A stretch of DNA of 64,000 nt from Solea solea (GCF_958295425.1 NC_081142.1:26864822-26928821), one strand, 5' to 3'. Counted from the stretch's first letter, positions 1-12,608 are shown. Made by a program: numbers and translations. Notes: a model not told the origin generated them from the sequence alone.

Positions 1-1043
1 AAAGTCCTGTTGGTTCATAAACGGTCCCAGCTGTGTGCATATCTGAATATTTTTAGTGGTACATCATCAACAACACACATTTCCATTGGTCAGATGTGAA
101 CCCATTTAGATGCAGAGATACTAAAAGATTCTCCACAACATTCCTTTACTGACATTTTGACATTTTCATTGACTGGATACCGGTTTATGAGCTCACAAGT
201 GAATTCCTCTTGGTCATATTGTCCGACTTTGACTTGCTTTGTTTTGTTTCTGTAAACCGTGTCAAAGCTTTTGTAAACCTTTTCATAAATCACTTTACGC
301 TCAACTCCTGTTGTTTATAATGTGCTATATAAATACAACTTGAATAGGTGTGCAAAGGGCCTTTAAAGAGCTCTATAGTCCAATAATGACTCACACCTAC
401 AATATATTACGTCCAGCACATAATATATCCAATGTTCACACACCTCATAATGTCAATATCCCTTTAAACAACACATTAATACTTCAGTATATGACCTCAT
501 TCAGGTTAAGCTAATCAGAAAATGCTGTTTACATGTCAGTGTTTTCATTAGAGTATTGTTTTTTATTGGGTTTGTATAGGAATGTTCATGTGTTGCTGTC
601 CATGTAAACATAATCAATGCATAACTGTACTGCCAAGGAAGTGTAAGCACGCGCAGCCTTCAGAAAACCCTACAATGTTGACACAACAAGTAAATCTTGC
701 ATGTGTTGCTTTGGCTGTGACCTCGACATGTGCCGTGGTCCAGTCCTGATCAAACTGACTCAACCCCTCCAGGAAAAGCCCTACATTGTCTTAGTTTTCA
801 TTATGGGGAGAGAAACCAGCAAGCAACAGGGAGCCCGGAGAAACGGCCGAGGAACACAAATGGTTGTATCGCTGCCTGCTGTGAAGACCCTATTAAAAAC
901 AACGTGGACACCAGTGGGCCGTCAATCTAAAGGCCACTAGTGGGCCCCTTTGATGTACAGTAGCTGCCTGATAGCAACTTCAAAAATGGATGAAATATTA
1001 CATCAGACAGATGTAATAGACAAAAGAGTCGGCTCTGCGCAAG
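1..1043. other. Noncoding stretch before the minisatellite
   Basis: No gene is supported. A minus-strand open frame at 293-90 reads plausibly as protein (67 codons ending in Trp-Val-His-Ile) and follows an AACAACAG trinucleotide that could pass for a weak acceptor. Its flank (GCTATATAAATACAACTTG near 323) resembles the tail of a dispersed fish repeat, and its length is within chance. The plus strand has an overlapping pair of short frames at 701-940 without recognisable domains. Confidence 0.5.
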
Positions 1044-2206
1044 TGTTAGAGGAAAATCTCCACCTCGTGATAGAGGAAAAATCTCCACCTCGTGTTAGAG
1101 GAAAAATCTCCACCTCGTGTTAGAGAAAACTCTCCACCTCGTGTTAGAGAAAAATCTCCACCTCGCGTTAGAGAAAAATCTCCACCTCGCGTTAGAGAAA
1201 AATCTCCACCTCGCGTTAGAGGAAAAATCTCCACCTCGTGTTAGAGAAAAATCTCCACCTCGCGTTAGAGAAAAATCTCCACCTCGCGTTAGAGAAAAAT
1301 CTCCACCTCGCGTTAGAGGAAAAATCTCCACCTCGCGATAGAGGAAAAATCTCCACCTCGTGTTAGAGAAAAATCTCCACCTCGTGTTAGAGGAAAAATC
1401 TCCACCTCGTGATAGAGGAAAAATCTCCACCTCGTGTTAGAGGAAAATCTCCACCTCGTGATAGAGGAAAAATCTCCACCTCGTGTTAGAGGAAAAATCT
1501 CCACCTCGTGTTAGAGAAAAATCTCCACCTCGCGTTAGAGAAAAATCTCCACCTCGCGTTAGAGAAAAATCTCCACCTCGTGTTAGAGGAAAAATCTCCA
1601 CCTCGTGATAGAGGAAAAATCTCCACCTCGTGTTAGAGAAAAATCTCCACCTCGTGTTAGAGGAAAAATCTCCACCTCGTGATAGAGGAAAAATCTCCAC
1701 CTCGTGTTAGAGGAAAATCTCCACCTCGTGATAGAGGAAAAATCTCCACCTCGTGTTAGAGGAAAAATCTCCACCTCGTGTTAGAGAAAAATCTCCACCT
1801 CGCGTTAGAGAAAAATCTCCACCTCGCGTTAGAGAAAAATCTCCACCTCGCGTTAGAGAAAAATCTCCACCTCGCGTTAGAGAAAAATCTCCACCTCGCG
1901 TTAGAGGAAAAATCTCCACCTCGTGTTAGAGAAAAATCTCCACCTCGTGTTAGAGAAAAATCTCCACCTCGTGTTAGAGGAAAAATCTCCACCTCGTGAT
2001 AGAGGAAAAATCTCCACCTCGTGTTAGAGAAAAATCTCCACCTCGTGTTAGAGGAAAAATCTCCACCTCGCGATAGAGGAAAAATCTCCACCTCGTGTTA
2101 GAGGAAAAATCTCCACCTCGTGTTAGAGGAAAAATCTCCACCTCGTGTTAGAGGAAAAATCTCCACCTCGTGTTAGAGAAAAATCTCCACCTCGTGTTAG
2201 AGGAAA
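1044..2206. repeat. Minisatellite, 24/25-bp unit, ~47 copies, with ~270-bp higher-order period
   Basis: The unit is GTTAGAG(G)AAAAA followed by TCTCCACCTCG(T/C). It occurs in a 24-bp form (one G after GTTAGA) and a 25-bp form (two Gs). Variants are GATAGAGG for GTTAGAGG and CGC for CGT. GATAGAGG marker units fall near 1336, 1408 and 1459, then again about 270 bp later near 1605, 1679 and 1729. The first pair of that block recurs about 660 bp on, near 1996 and 2068. So the array grew by duplication of multi-unit blocks. Runs of 24-bp units stay open in all frames and produce spurious octapeptide ORFs (LTRGGDFS on the minus strand), which should not be annotated as genes. Confidence 0.97.
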
Positions 2207-5200
2207 GGCTCATTTTATTCTGTTTTTTTTCATAAATATTTGAGTTATGGCTTGAACATGTATTTGATGTGCGGCTATGAAAAAACTACAGTTTGTTAAT
2301 TAAACTGTCCATTAAAGTGCAACCACAGAGGTTCTAAATCTGCTCATCACATGAACACGAGGCATCTGTTGAGGATGAACCGCCCCTTTTGTTCCACTAT
2401 CTGTGTGCTGTCATCACCATATTAGTCTATGCTGGAATACAACAGTATGACATGTGATCATATTTTTAAAATCAGATTTTATAATACACTATTTATGTGA
2501 CCATGTGATCCTTAAACCATCAGAAACTTAAATAATTTGAAAAGTAAAATGTGTCCAATATTTCATGTAAACAAGGCCTGTAAAATGTATGATTTATATA
2601 TAGAATGTTAGTTTAAAAATATTTATAAAATAAATGTTCATTTATGAATTATAAGCATTGTTGTGGTTCAATAGTGGACAGAAAGATTCAACATTTAGTC
2701 CTTTGATTCTTTGCCATGAGGCAAAGTATTGTATTTTGTTTCTGAACCAAGACAGTGTGTGGACAGTTTGGTCCAGATATTATATTAAAAACAGAAAAAG
2801 TGGCTCCATGGGAATGAAACCTGCAATTGTGTCATCATTTAACCAAGAATGAGAGACGTTTGGAGAGGTTTCCGCTGTCTTCCATTTACATCGGAACTCG
2901 GAACTCGAACTGGGAGTGACAAAGTTGGAAACACAAAGGTATGTCGCTCCAGACATTGTTAACAAAACAGCATAGTAACATATTCAAAATGAAACTGTTA
3001 CACAAAAACGACACAAGTGCTTTTAACGTGACTAAAAGTAGCAGTGTTCGTACAGGGGCAGCCATCTTGGAATCCCATGTCGGGGTTGGTGAGTTTGCTC
3101 CTTGTTGGAAATCCTGATGAGTTCCAACTACAAATACAACGCACCAGTTATGTTAAATTAATCTTTATTTTTCTGCTGGGTTTATTGGTGGTTAGCAGCT
3201 GGCTGGCCTAAAGGTGCATTACTGCCACCTACTGGACTGGAGTGTGGATCGGTGATAAAAAAAAGAGAGTCAAAATCTGGTTACACATAATGGATGTGCC
3301 ATTATGTGAACTAAATGCAATTCTTAACTAATAAGAGTTTGTAATGCCTGATTGTTTTCATCTAATCGGGTGTTGGTGAATCGGAACCAAATCAATTCAG
3401 GAAATCAGTAGCAATGCCCAGCCCAAGAAAACAGAGTGACTTTGGTAAGATTAGTAAATTAAGTGTGTTTCTCAGTGACAGTAGACGGGAAGAACTAGAT
3501 GATTGATTCCTTGATCTTGCTGTTGGGAGTTGATCACTCTGCCACTGAGCACAGCAGCCGGGAATTTTTAAAAACAGACGAGAAACTGAAAACATTTTAC
3601 AAAACATACCATTTCTTCCTGTCAATCAAATTGCCATCCTTCACTTTTCAACTAAATTCAGGGATTACAAGTGCAATAATTCAAATTATATGACCCTAAC
3701 TCAAAGTAAAGAATATTCGCAGAATAATGATCACATGGTATCATTTCAAAAACAATCCTACAAATGGGGGGGGGGCTCATTCTGCACAATAAAAGTTGAA
3801 CTGAATTTCTGAATTTAATCATCTGAATGATTTCATTTTCAAACTGTTCCTCCACATGATTTAATTTATGAATCAGTCAAAGCAGCTGTCACTCAAATCC
3901 TCTTCATCTGCGGCAAATATCCGACGGCTGTCGGCTGAAGGTTTTCCTGCCATTATTCTCTTGTGTGACAGCCACAGTAGGTGAGTGGGCCCAACTCTAA
4001 AGGCCCATCCAGACATAAATGCAGAGCACCAGTGACCTTTAATTTCATTCAGACTGTGTACAAATGACTTCAGCGTAGCCCACTTAAGGAAAAAAAAAAA
4101 AAGCCAGTGAAAGAAAGTCTTTGCAAGATTGTAGCTACTCCGGGTTTCGGCACACTGGCATTATCTACTCCCAAGCTTTAATGACTTCCTGCCGAGAGGA
4201 GCCACGGTGAGAGGCTTGGCAGTCAAGACTAAGAATAGCATTAGACACAAGGTTATCTGGGCATTACACTCACTGTAACATGCAATTAACTCTACTCCTC
4301 CATTTTCATTACACAAGTATTCATTAATGTCAATTTAATTTTATGCATTGTTCTACATGACCAAAGCCTGATTACGAGGCCCTTGCTCTCCAATATCCCA
4401 CGTTAACTGGTGCCGGCTTCACTCGCAGCCCGACTAATTGCAATTTAGCCCCAGACAGCACCTCCCTCTTTAGGCTCTCCTTTAATGGAGCAACTGATTC
4501 ACAGACAGGTAACGATTGGAAAGACAAAGTGCTTCTCTGCCTCTGAATGGAAAACAAATGCTCTGCTGCTAAGCTGTTTTCTTTGTGATAGCACTGAGGT
4601 CTGCCCTTTGTATTCAGAGAGGGACAAGAGGTAATACGTTTCCTTAAATCCTATTTGTCTTCAAATTCTATCTCCACACGGACGTACGAGGACCTTATTA
4701 AAATCACACAGGGACGTCTGAACAGCGGGAGCATCGTACTGACAGATAACAATTTTGCAACATCAAGATTACGGCGCTGTTAGAAAGATTTTCATTAAAA
4801 ACTATCTGAAAATATTCAAGGACAAAAATGAACTGCAACTGTTGGCTGTTGTTGTTTAATGTTACTTAACCCTAACCCACTTATCTCCCCTCTGGGTCAT
4901 TGTTGGATTTAGCCTCCTTTATCATAGAAAATGACGGCCTCACCAGCTCAAGGTAACATCATATGGTCACATAGAGCAGAAAATGCCATCAGAGAGATAA
5001 AGAAATGACATGAAGGCCAAATGAAAGCATGGCTCTTCTCTCTTACAGGTGTCACATAGAACAAACCGGAACAGACCAGTGGCCTGTTTAAGCTCAATCT
5101 TTTCAATGTTTCGAACAGAAGGAACTTGGAAAGGTAGCATTGACTGTGTTGCTGTGGTGTAATAACGCTGTGTTTGCACAGGGGTTTCTGTCCTATGCTA

Positions 5201-8200
5201 AAGTGGCCAAGGTCAGCCCAACGGGAAAAGTGGATATTTATGTTGTCTGATTGATTGAACTCATATTGGTTACAAGGGCACAGGAAGTGGGGATCTCAGG
5301 CAGGGTTTAAATAGTTTGGTTGGTTTTTTTTTTAAATCAGAAATTCTTCTTTTTTGCCCTTTTTTTTTTTTACCCTGAATGATAATTTGCTTGTTCAAGA
5401 ACATATTAAAACATGTTTATAGAATGTTAAATTATTACTATGCATTATATAACATGACATCAGCACACACAGGTCAAAGTGTGAGGGTCAGCGTAGGCAG
5501 AACAATGGCACAGAAAATAATTCTGGATTTCTTTGTTTCTAAAACACCAAAAGCAACCAAACACACAGAGTGAAGGTGCAGTCGGTGCCAAGTCACAGTA
5601 AAAGGGTTTCAACTAACGTGACCAGTGTGTTGAGTTCCCGCTGAGAAGTTCAGGAGCATGAGCAACAGATCTCATTTTCTGAATGGTCTCCATTCATAGT
5701 AAAATGATGGTCTGCCTCAGTCTGGTGTTCCATGCATGTGTCCCAGATGCCACATTGTAACCAAGTAGGTGGCAGTGGTTATGTTATAAGACAACTGACA
5801 TTTAAATCAAGAGGAAGAAGTGTTGAGTTGTAAACGGTGGTTCTCCACCCAGAGGCTTTTTTTTTTTCAATCACTGATTTGCAAGTAGAGCTCCAACAAT
5901 TTAATCTTACTCAATTAATCACCAACTGTTTTGATAATCAATACATTTTACATAAAAACAATTTCTCTGATTTTTCAGCTTTTTAAATGTGAATTTTTTC
6001 TGGTTTCTTTGCTCCATATAACAAAGAAATGATTAAAAACTGAATCATTTTGGGTTGTGGACAAAACAAGACATTTGAGAACGTCATCATAGGGAAACAT
6101 TTCTTCAGTCAAAGCAGTCTTTTCAGTATAACTTTAAGGGACACTGAATTGACCCATAAGTATGTTTGCATACATATATAAACAATTTGATACAGCAATC
6201 ATTGGGTGTTTGTTGCCTTAGAATAAGCCTTTTATATGTACTTTTGGCAAGGACCTTGCTTTATGGCGCTGCTTTGTATCTACAGCAGCATGAATGGACA
6301 AACCAAGCTGAGGAAAAGTTTCTTCATATTTACTGACACATTTGAGTAAGAGAGGAGGACCCTGACATCAGCTGCAATCTCGAGCCCTTTAACATTTAGA
6401 TGAGGATGGTGGGAAATAGTTCATAAATTCTGCAGCATTGTATCGAGAACTTAAGGTGGAGATTTCAATCAAATGGACAGCGCGAGATGAAATGTCAGGC
6501 AAAATGAAGAACTAATTAGGATTCATCCTCTGAGGACTCGGTGTGAGTAAACCAAATATAATGGAAATCCATTCAGTCCGTGTCCATTGTTGAGATATTT
6601 CCCATTTGGAAAATGTTGGACTGAGGTACGGGCAGAGTGACATCAATGTCCCCAGAGCCATGTTGGTGGCGTGTTTAAAAAAAGGCTGCGTCTGACCTTT
6701 TGGGTCCATCCATCTGATGGTAATTAGGTGCTACAATCCAAGTGTCTATGAAAGTCTTAACACAACAACTGTTCGGGCTTTGGCTTCCATTCTGTCTCCG
6801 TCCTCCACAGCAGGCAGCGGCGAGACGCCCGTGTGATCGCTCAGTGTTTCACTCAGGAAATGAGTCTCATGCAAAAACTACATTATAAACCACAAGGTAT
6901 TTTATTTTAATATACCTGACATGAAACACATGATTACAGAGAGCACATTTGAGGTTCACCCTGGGCCAATTGGACCTGTCTTTCATGCACTGATTCACAT
7001 CAAAGACTCTCAGGCGAAATCTCCTTGAGGCTTACCGTATATGATCAAAGCACTTTCCTCTTTGTAAAGTCTATTTCTTCATACTTGTTATACGTAACCA
7101 TACAAATGTGATGCATAATTGTGAGGGTAAAAGACATTCTAATTCTCCCAGAAGCATGTTTTGTGCACAACACAAGGCACGGTAATGTAAGATAATGATT
7201 AATGTACTTCATTGTTGATTGACCATTGAAAGAACTCCTCTTTTATTCCGCTGTTTGACAGACGCTGTAAGTGGTAGGGCAGCAATTATTGTTCATTTCT
7301 GGACCAAGAATAATCACGGCCTTGAAAAGAAAATTAGATAATAAGAATATAAAGTGTGAAAGGAGAGAAACACAGATGAGTGGAGTCTTCAGTCCCAATC
7401 AAAGAAGATGTGATTAGCACAGCCAAAAGGATTAGAACATTTTGTTTGAATATAACAGATATAATTACGTTCATGCGAAGTGAAATGGTGTCATAACAAT
7501 ATATCAGAATGAGGTGAGATATGTTTGGATTATGAGTGTGATGTTTTTCTTTTTCCTGCCTCTTTTCTCAGAGTGAATCATGAATCATCAATACTGTTGT
7601 TATTGTTGTTGCTTTTATAACAGCAAAAAAAGAAAAGAAAAATAATGATAATGAGATTAATGTTTCATTAACGCTTTCATCAACTTGCGACAATAAACTG
7701 AAGGAAAAACACTGTGATGATTCAACATCTACGACGTGTGGAACAGCTTCCACTGACCTGACCAGACCTTGTGAGCTAATCAACAGGAGAGCTCTCCATG
7801 AGCTCTGGAAAATTTGCTGCCGCCTCGTTCTTCTCATTATGCCACATTCCTCTCATTGTACATGTGGCTCCTTTTAATTTAACGTTAACACTTCACATTC
7901 CTCCCCCCTTCCAGAACGGCTTTATGATGAATTAATGCAGAGCAGCAGCTACAATCAGCGTCTGCAGATAAAAGAAGCTCCTCTAACCTCTGATGGATGC
8001 AAACATGATGACTGTCAAGATTGAAGAAGCTTAATTAGGTGCTTTGAATGTAATGACTTTTGTGAGGGCTGCTACAGATGATCCTGATTGTCTTTGTGTG
8101 TGTATTTGAACTTTTTTTAAGTGTGTTAGATCCAATGGTGTTTTAGCTCCTAGAAGTAATTGGAACAATCAGAAATCCTTGCTGTATAGATAGTGGTGGG

Positions 8201-8537
8201 CAAGATTTGTCGTCTAAAGCCCTCGTATACTACATTTTAACAACAAAAGAAGTAGTCACCAAGAATAGTCACCCGAGCCTCAACCTGGCAACCCTCAAAC
8301 CGGCCGACACCCCTGACTCCCCTGCCCGACAGGCCTTTCAGCTGTGGACCACTCAAACCAGACATGCCTGTGCATCATTCTCTTCTTCTTTGGTAAGAAT
8401 GCGTCCTATTCAATGTGTCATCCCTGTACCGCCACCCGATGGTGAAGTCAGATACGACAGGACCCTGACACACAAGTATACCGGCGTCCATGATACACGA
8501 CACGCACTTTGGCACTTTGGAGCTTCCTCTGACATTA
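2207..8537. other. Long noncoding stretch, mostly single-copy-looking
   Basis: No gene is supported. About 2860-3160 has CGGAACTCGGAACTCGAAC-type sequence that resembles a degenerate dispersed repeat. 4140-4560 is repeat-free and looks like candidate conserved noncoding DNA (separate entry). A segment at 6130-6350 (TTTAAGGGACACTGAAT onward) resembles one at 32960-33060, including GAATGGACAAAC, so both belong to one dispersed repeat. Scattered A and T runs are the only other structure. The plus frame at 8207-8542 (111 codons) is slightly CpG-richer than its surroundings but shows no domain. Confidence 0.5.
4140..4560. promoter_or_regulatory. Candidate conserved noncoding element
   Basis: This stretch has no simple repeat. 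It is dense in homeodomain-like cores (CATTAATG, CAATTTAATTT, CTAATTGCAATTTAG), with long mixed-composition segments typical of vertebrate developmental enhancers. Conservation cannot be measured from one sequence, so this is a judgement on texture only. Confidence 0.25.
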
Positions 8538-8730
8538 CTTGAAGAATAATAAAAGATACTGTTCTACTGTATATACTGTACCTAGGTATGTGATCAGAGT
8601 GCATAGAAAATGAAACGAATAACAAAAAAAAGATAAATTAAATAATAATAATTAGAACCACCTTATCGCTCGCTCCATCTTCATCTAGTTTCGTTATAAT
8701 AGTATTTGTGAGGAAGAGGAGGATGATGAG
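8538..8730 (-). mobile_element. Partial hAT-type nonautonomous element, inverted
   Basis: The reverse complement of this segment matches the interior and 3' part of the element at 8731-9122. Shared blocks include CTCATCATCCTCCTCTTCCT, the AGATGAAGATGGAG block, CATTTTCTA.GCACTC and GATCACATACC. It also carries TACAGTAGAACAGTA, seen in the copies at 11.4 and 41.7 kb. It stops at ...CTTCAAGT, where other copies continue into ACCACC, so it is truncated. It abuts the full copy head to head. Confidence 0.7.
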
Positions 8731-9122
8731 TGGTGGTTCTCAAACTTTTAATACCGAGTACCACCTGAGAAAATATTGAGCTCTCGAAGTAACATCATTA
8801 TCACCGACATTAAAATACAGTGGTGTAAATAGGCCGAGCACAGTCAGCCACGTCTCACAGGAGGCACATTTGTTCCCAATAAGATCATTTGCTCTCTCAT
8901 CATCCTCCTCTTCCTCACATATACTTCACACACTGATCTAGCGAAAGTAGATGAAGATGGAGTGAATGATAGAGTGACTCTAAATATTATTATTTAATTA
9001 GATTTTTTTTTTTTTTTTCATTTTCTACGCACTCCAGTCAAAATCTGTCAGCTCCACTCCGATCACATACCCAGAGGAAGCTCACATCTGCTGGTGCACA
9101 TACCACAGTTTGAGAACCATGG
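8731..9122 (+). mobile_element. hAT-type nonautonomous DNA element (MITE), near full length
   Basis: It starts TGGTGGTTCTCAAACTTTT and ends CACAGTTTGAGAACCATGG. The ends are inverted repeats of the GGTTCTCAAACT type characteristic of hAT (Charlie-like) elements. Length is about 390 bp and there is no transposase frame. An 8-bp target duplication is not recognisable, probably because another copy adjoins it. Related copies lie at 11.4, 21.4, 41.4 and 59.7 kb. Confidence 0.75.
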
Positions 9123-11408
9123 ACTTAAACAATTAAAATAAATATTTTAAAGGATATTTAACGTTTCCACCTGGTGACAACTGACCGCAAACTAAGAATA
9201 TATTTTAGGTTTTTTATTCTTATAATTTAGCGGAATTTGTAAGTGACGCTCTGTGCATATCGTCAATGGGGATGCAAGAAAAAATTTATTTTAAGCACAA
9301 ATAAAATGTACACCTGCTTAAGTCTATGATAGCATTTTTGCAGATGTATCTCACCATTCGACAGCTTTTTTGTAAAGTTTGTATTAAACTGCTCACTTAT
9401 CTAGGAAGGACACAGGAGCTGCCGCTCTGCTGCAGGTTTGTGACACTTAAGTCAACCTGAAGAAAGGTCGGTTGTGATGGTGAAGTGATGACGGCGAGAG
9501 TAGACAAGCAACGCTTGTGTTACCGTGAGCTAAAAAACACAATTTTTCTCTATGGACTTTGGTGCAAGGAAGTGAGAGATTTACAAAGCAACGCAATCTT
9601 CTGTTTCTACTTGTGTACAGCTTTACACAGTTGTGGCTGTAAAACCCAATAATGCCACTCATGAGGTTACGATGTCTGTGCTCTTACAATATTAAACCTA
9701 TGTCTCTCACACTGTGACAGATCAACACTATGTCCCATGCTTCCACATTTCTCCTTCATCCTCTCCGATGGTGCAGCGTGACCTCGAAAACAAAGATAAT
9801 TTAGCCGACGTAAGCACTTTAATCATGGCTGCAAATGTTGATTTAGGAGGAAAAAAGTCAATCTCTCTGCTCGCTACTCATTCCATTCTGTCAACGGATG
9901 TCGTGCCATCGTCACCCTGACTGATCGGTGGGGATCGAGTAACAGCTTTGTGCAGCCCCCTCACTCCTCCAACTTCTAATTTCTTTTTGTCTTTTAATTA
10001 AAACCCAGTCCGTCTTCACCTCCGGCTGTAGTGTAAAGCAGTTTAAGGAAAATGAATGAAGTTCAGCCCGGCGGGGGTGTTAGAGCGCTCCTCGTTCTCA
10101 CTCCTCATAAGATTCCAACTGACGAGACGAAAACGCTCCCTAAAAAGATTCAGCGCCACATTCCCTTGTACAGTGAATACACACATTTGATGTTTTGTTA
10201 TTGTTGTATTATTAATTCACATTATTAGACACAGATGCCACTTAAAGTGTCCTGGGTCCTGGGCATTTTTCCCCCGTCCTTCTTTATCCATAATTTAAAA
10301 GCATCTGGATAAAACCAAACATTCTTTTTTTTTTTTTTAAATACATAGTATATATTTACAGTGTCAAACTATAAATAATGTACAACTGGTTGCCTTGTAC
10401 CAGTGCAAGAGAAAATATTCAAGCCCCATTTTCAGGTGGTTTGAAATGTGACTATGTTGTGCCAAGCACCCAATAATACAGCTATGGCATCACATTTATG
10501 TAAAACTTTGTGAGAGCAGTAAAACATGTTCACTAGCCACTAATATTACAGCCACCACACACTCACAAGTGAAATCTGCTCGCGCGAGTCAACCAGATTT
10601 TTGACTGTTTGGGCGTGGAAACCAAGGAGTATGCTGCATACCGACGTGTCTGTACAATTAATGGACATATGGGCATATGATGCTAATGGTAGACTGCACT
10701 CTCAGCGTATCACTTCTCCGGGGCTGAAGTGTTGAGATGGCTTGTCTGATTGTCCATTGAGAGTTGTTTACATTTCTTCCAAAGCTCCATTTAGTTTCCC
10801 CTGACAAGGTGGAATAAGTGACTTGGCCATGATGGATGGAGGCACCTGTCCTAATGGTGGCTCAAACTGTGCCCACTAGTGCACAATACATTGATAAATT
10901 GACAACAGTTGGGACATGCTCTGCTAGCGAGGAGAATGAGGCTACCAGGACATCCGGCTGCTCACCGTGTTCCCACGTCAGCATTACGGTGCGCCTCATG
11001 ATATGGAGGTCCCCGAACAGCTGCATGAGAGGAATGTACGCTCAGAGGGGAATTGCACGATTAATGTTTGATCTTTGTTGCTGCCACAGAGGGAAGATGG
11101 CATAAGATTCAAAGGTATACAAATCCACTGTGGAGCTTAAAATTCCTTATGTTGACAAAACCCAAATCTGTTTTGTAATGAAGAAAATCTGATTGGATCA
11201 ATTGATTTCTTTTTTCTTTTTCGCAGCGATAAATCCTCAACCAAATCCTGCCTTTAATGCTACGTCAAACGACAATGCATAACTGCATTAAAGGGATAGT
11301 TCATTATTACAGGTATAGTGTCTTACATATGGATTGTGACACTATGCTTGCTCCATGGCCAGGACAATGCAGACTGAAAAGATGGCTGCCAGTATATATT
11401 TGACCCAT
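9123..11408. other. Noncoding stretch with palindromic repeat fragments
   Basis: 9340-9640 shares blocks (TATCTCACCATT.G.CAGC; CTATGGACTTTGGTGCA) with 14.9-15.4 kb in both orientations, indicating an old dispersed element. 11290-11400 starts AAAGGGATAGTTCATT and contains AAGATGGCTGCCA, as does 14.73-14.82 kb. The plus frame at 10836-11105 (89 codons) shows no domain. No gene is supported. Confidence 0.45.
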
Positions 11409-11545
11409 GTTTTTCAAACTGTGGTACGTGTACCACCACAGTGTGAGCTTTCCTTGGTGGTACTTGAAGGAAAATCAGAAATACTGTTCTACTGTATATA
11501 CCAGGGTATGTGATCAGAGTGCAGCTGAGGAATTTTGACCAGAGT
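11409..11545 (-). mobile_element. hAT-type MITE fragment
   Basis: Reading from the plus strand: TTTTTCAAACTGTGGTACGTG, then GTGAGCTTTCCTTGGTGGTACTTGAAGG, TACTGTTCTACTGTATATAC and GTATGTGATCAGAGTGCAGC. This is the minus-orientation copy of the 3' part of the family at 8731-9122. It breaks off at GACCAGAGT, exactly where the (AGT)n tail of a LINE remnant begins. Confidence 0.7.
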
Positions 11546-12599
11546 AGTAGTAGTAGTAGTAGTAGTAGGCAATTGCTCGTGTCCGAGCAGTAGTTTTAGT
11601 GACAGTTCCGTTTGACCTCAGCTGCCGTCGCTCAGGGGGTGCCGATGTCTGGTGTGGCTGTTCAGGCCCAAGGCAGTGTGGAAGAGCCGGGGACATTTTG
11701 AGCAGGGCAGGGTGGGTGGTGGGCGAGGAAGGAGGAGCCGCTCCCTACGCTGTTGCCTTCTGGCCTCCACCTCGCAGCATTGTTCATTCTCCATGCGGTC
11801 TGTTCCCTGGGAGATAGTACACCTCCACTCAGTGCGGTCTTCGGCGAGGGTCTCCCAGTTGGCATGGTCGATGCCACATCGCAGGAGAGTGGCGTTCAGT
11901 TGGTCGCAAAATCGCCGTTTAGGAGCTCCTCGAGATCTTGTGCCGGATTCAAGTTGAGAGAACAAGATCTGGCGAGGGAGTCGGGTCGTTGGATACCAGA
12001 GGCAGTTTCAGGAAGCTCGTGGATCATGGCCCCAAGGTAAGAATGACCTTCACGCAGGCACTGCCAGTGTGTGGCTCTAGACTAGAGACTTCCAGCTGAC
12101 CGAGCCTGTCCCCGTCATCCAGAGTACCATCGCCACAGGACTTAGCAGTTGAGACTCATTGGTTCTGACACGATAGCCTTCGCTTGAATTTGTTTACGGT
12201 GGATCGAAGGTTGCGATTCTGAGACCCATGCACTTTGCGCACCCGCCTTCTCCAACAACACCATTGAGTGTGGAGACGTGCTGGTTCTGGGTGGGGTGCT
12301 TGCAGCGGGCTGCCGGAAGACAATTACAGTCAAGGTCCGCCTTTAATCACGCCAGCCCGCCTGGCGCTGCTCTCATCCGCCATTTGCGAGACAACTGCTG
12401 TTGTAGAGCTGAAGGTTCCAAAACCCTAGTAACCCAAGGGCCTGCTCAGTTTTGTGGCGCCGACCGCACTCGCGAGTCACAGAGTGATGGTAGTAACGGT
12501 CACATGTGCACTTTTTATAGGTTTTAGGTTGGGGCGCACTGATCCCACGCACAACCTCCCCACTCAGCCTGGATGCAGTTTAATATCAGTCATACCCAA
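11546..12599 (-). mobile_element. 5'-truncated non-LTR retrotransposon (LINE) with (AGT)n tail
   Basis: On the minus strand this holds the 3' end of a LINE whose reading frame ends at 11618. The tail runs into (TAC)n/(AGT)n at 11541-11568. The C-terminal reverse-transcriptase-protein remnant is described separately. Upstream of 11965 the match fades through frameshifts, and beyond about 12150 nothing is recognised. The flank at 12600-12608 (GACTGGAGT) resembles GACCAGAGT at 11537-11545. The next bases (GCATAGAAA) match the expected continuation of the interrupted hAT element, so the outer limit near 12599 is inferred from that junction. Confidence 0.6.
11618..11965 (-). pseudogene. LINE ORF2 C-terminal remnant with C2H2-like finger
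   Basis: This 115-codon open frame has the layout common at the C-terminus of many animal non-LTR retrotransposon proteins. It has a basic Gly/Arg-rich linker (SGTRSRGAPKRRF), then an Asp-x3-Asn-Trp-Glu-x-Leu-Ala-x-Asp-Arg-x-x-Trp block near residues 33-48. An Arg/Glu-rich helix follows, and finally CSKC-x12-H-x4-H, a C2H2-like finger. Upstream, the reverse complement of 12001-12060 still reads Tyr-Leu-Gly-Ala-Met-Ile-His, resembling the preceding Trp-x-Gly-His-Val block, but in a shifted frame. It is dead: truncated and frameshifted. The clade cannot be fixed by eye. Confidence 0.65.
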
Positions 12600-12608
12600 G
12601 ACTGGAGT

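Noticed and set aside
90..293. 67-codon minus frame that reads like a Cys-containing protein
   Set aside because: Length is within chance, the acceptor is weak, and the flank looks like a repeat tail.
1046..2091. Many open frames on both strands encoding Leu-Thr-Arg-Gly-Gly-Asp-Phe-Ser or Arg-Glu-Lys-Ser-Pro-Pro-Arg repeats
   Set aside because: They are by-products of 24-bp units in the minisatellite; every frame stays open until a 25-bp unit shifts it. No start, promoter or splice support.
1044..2206. CRISPR-like array (short repeats at regular spacing)
   Set aside because: Units are contiguous without unique spacers and the genome is clearly vertebrate.
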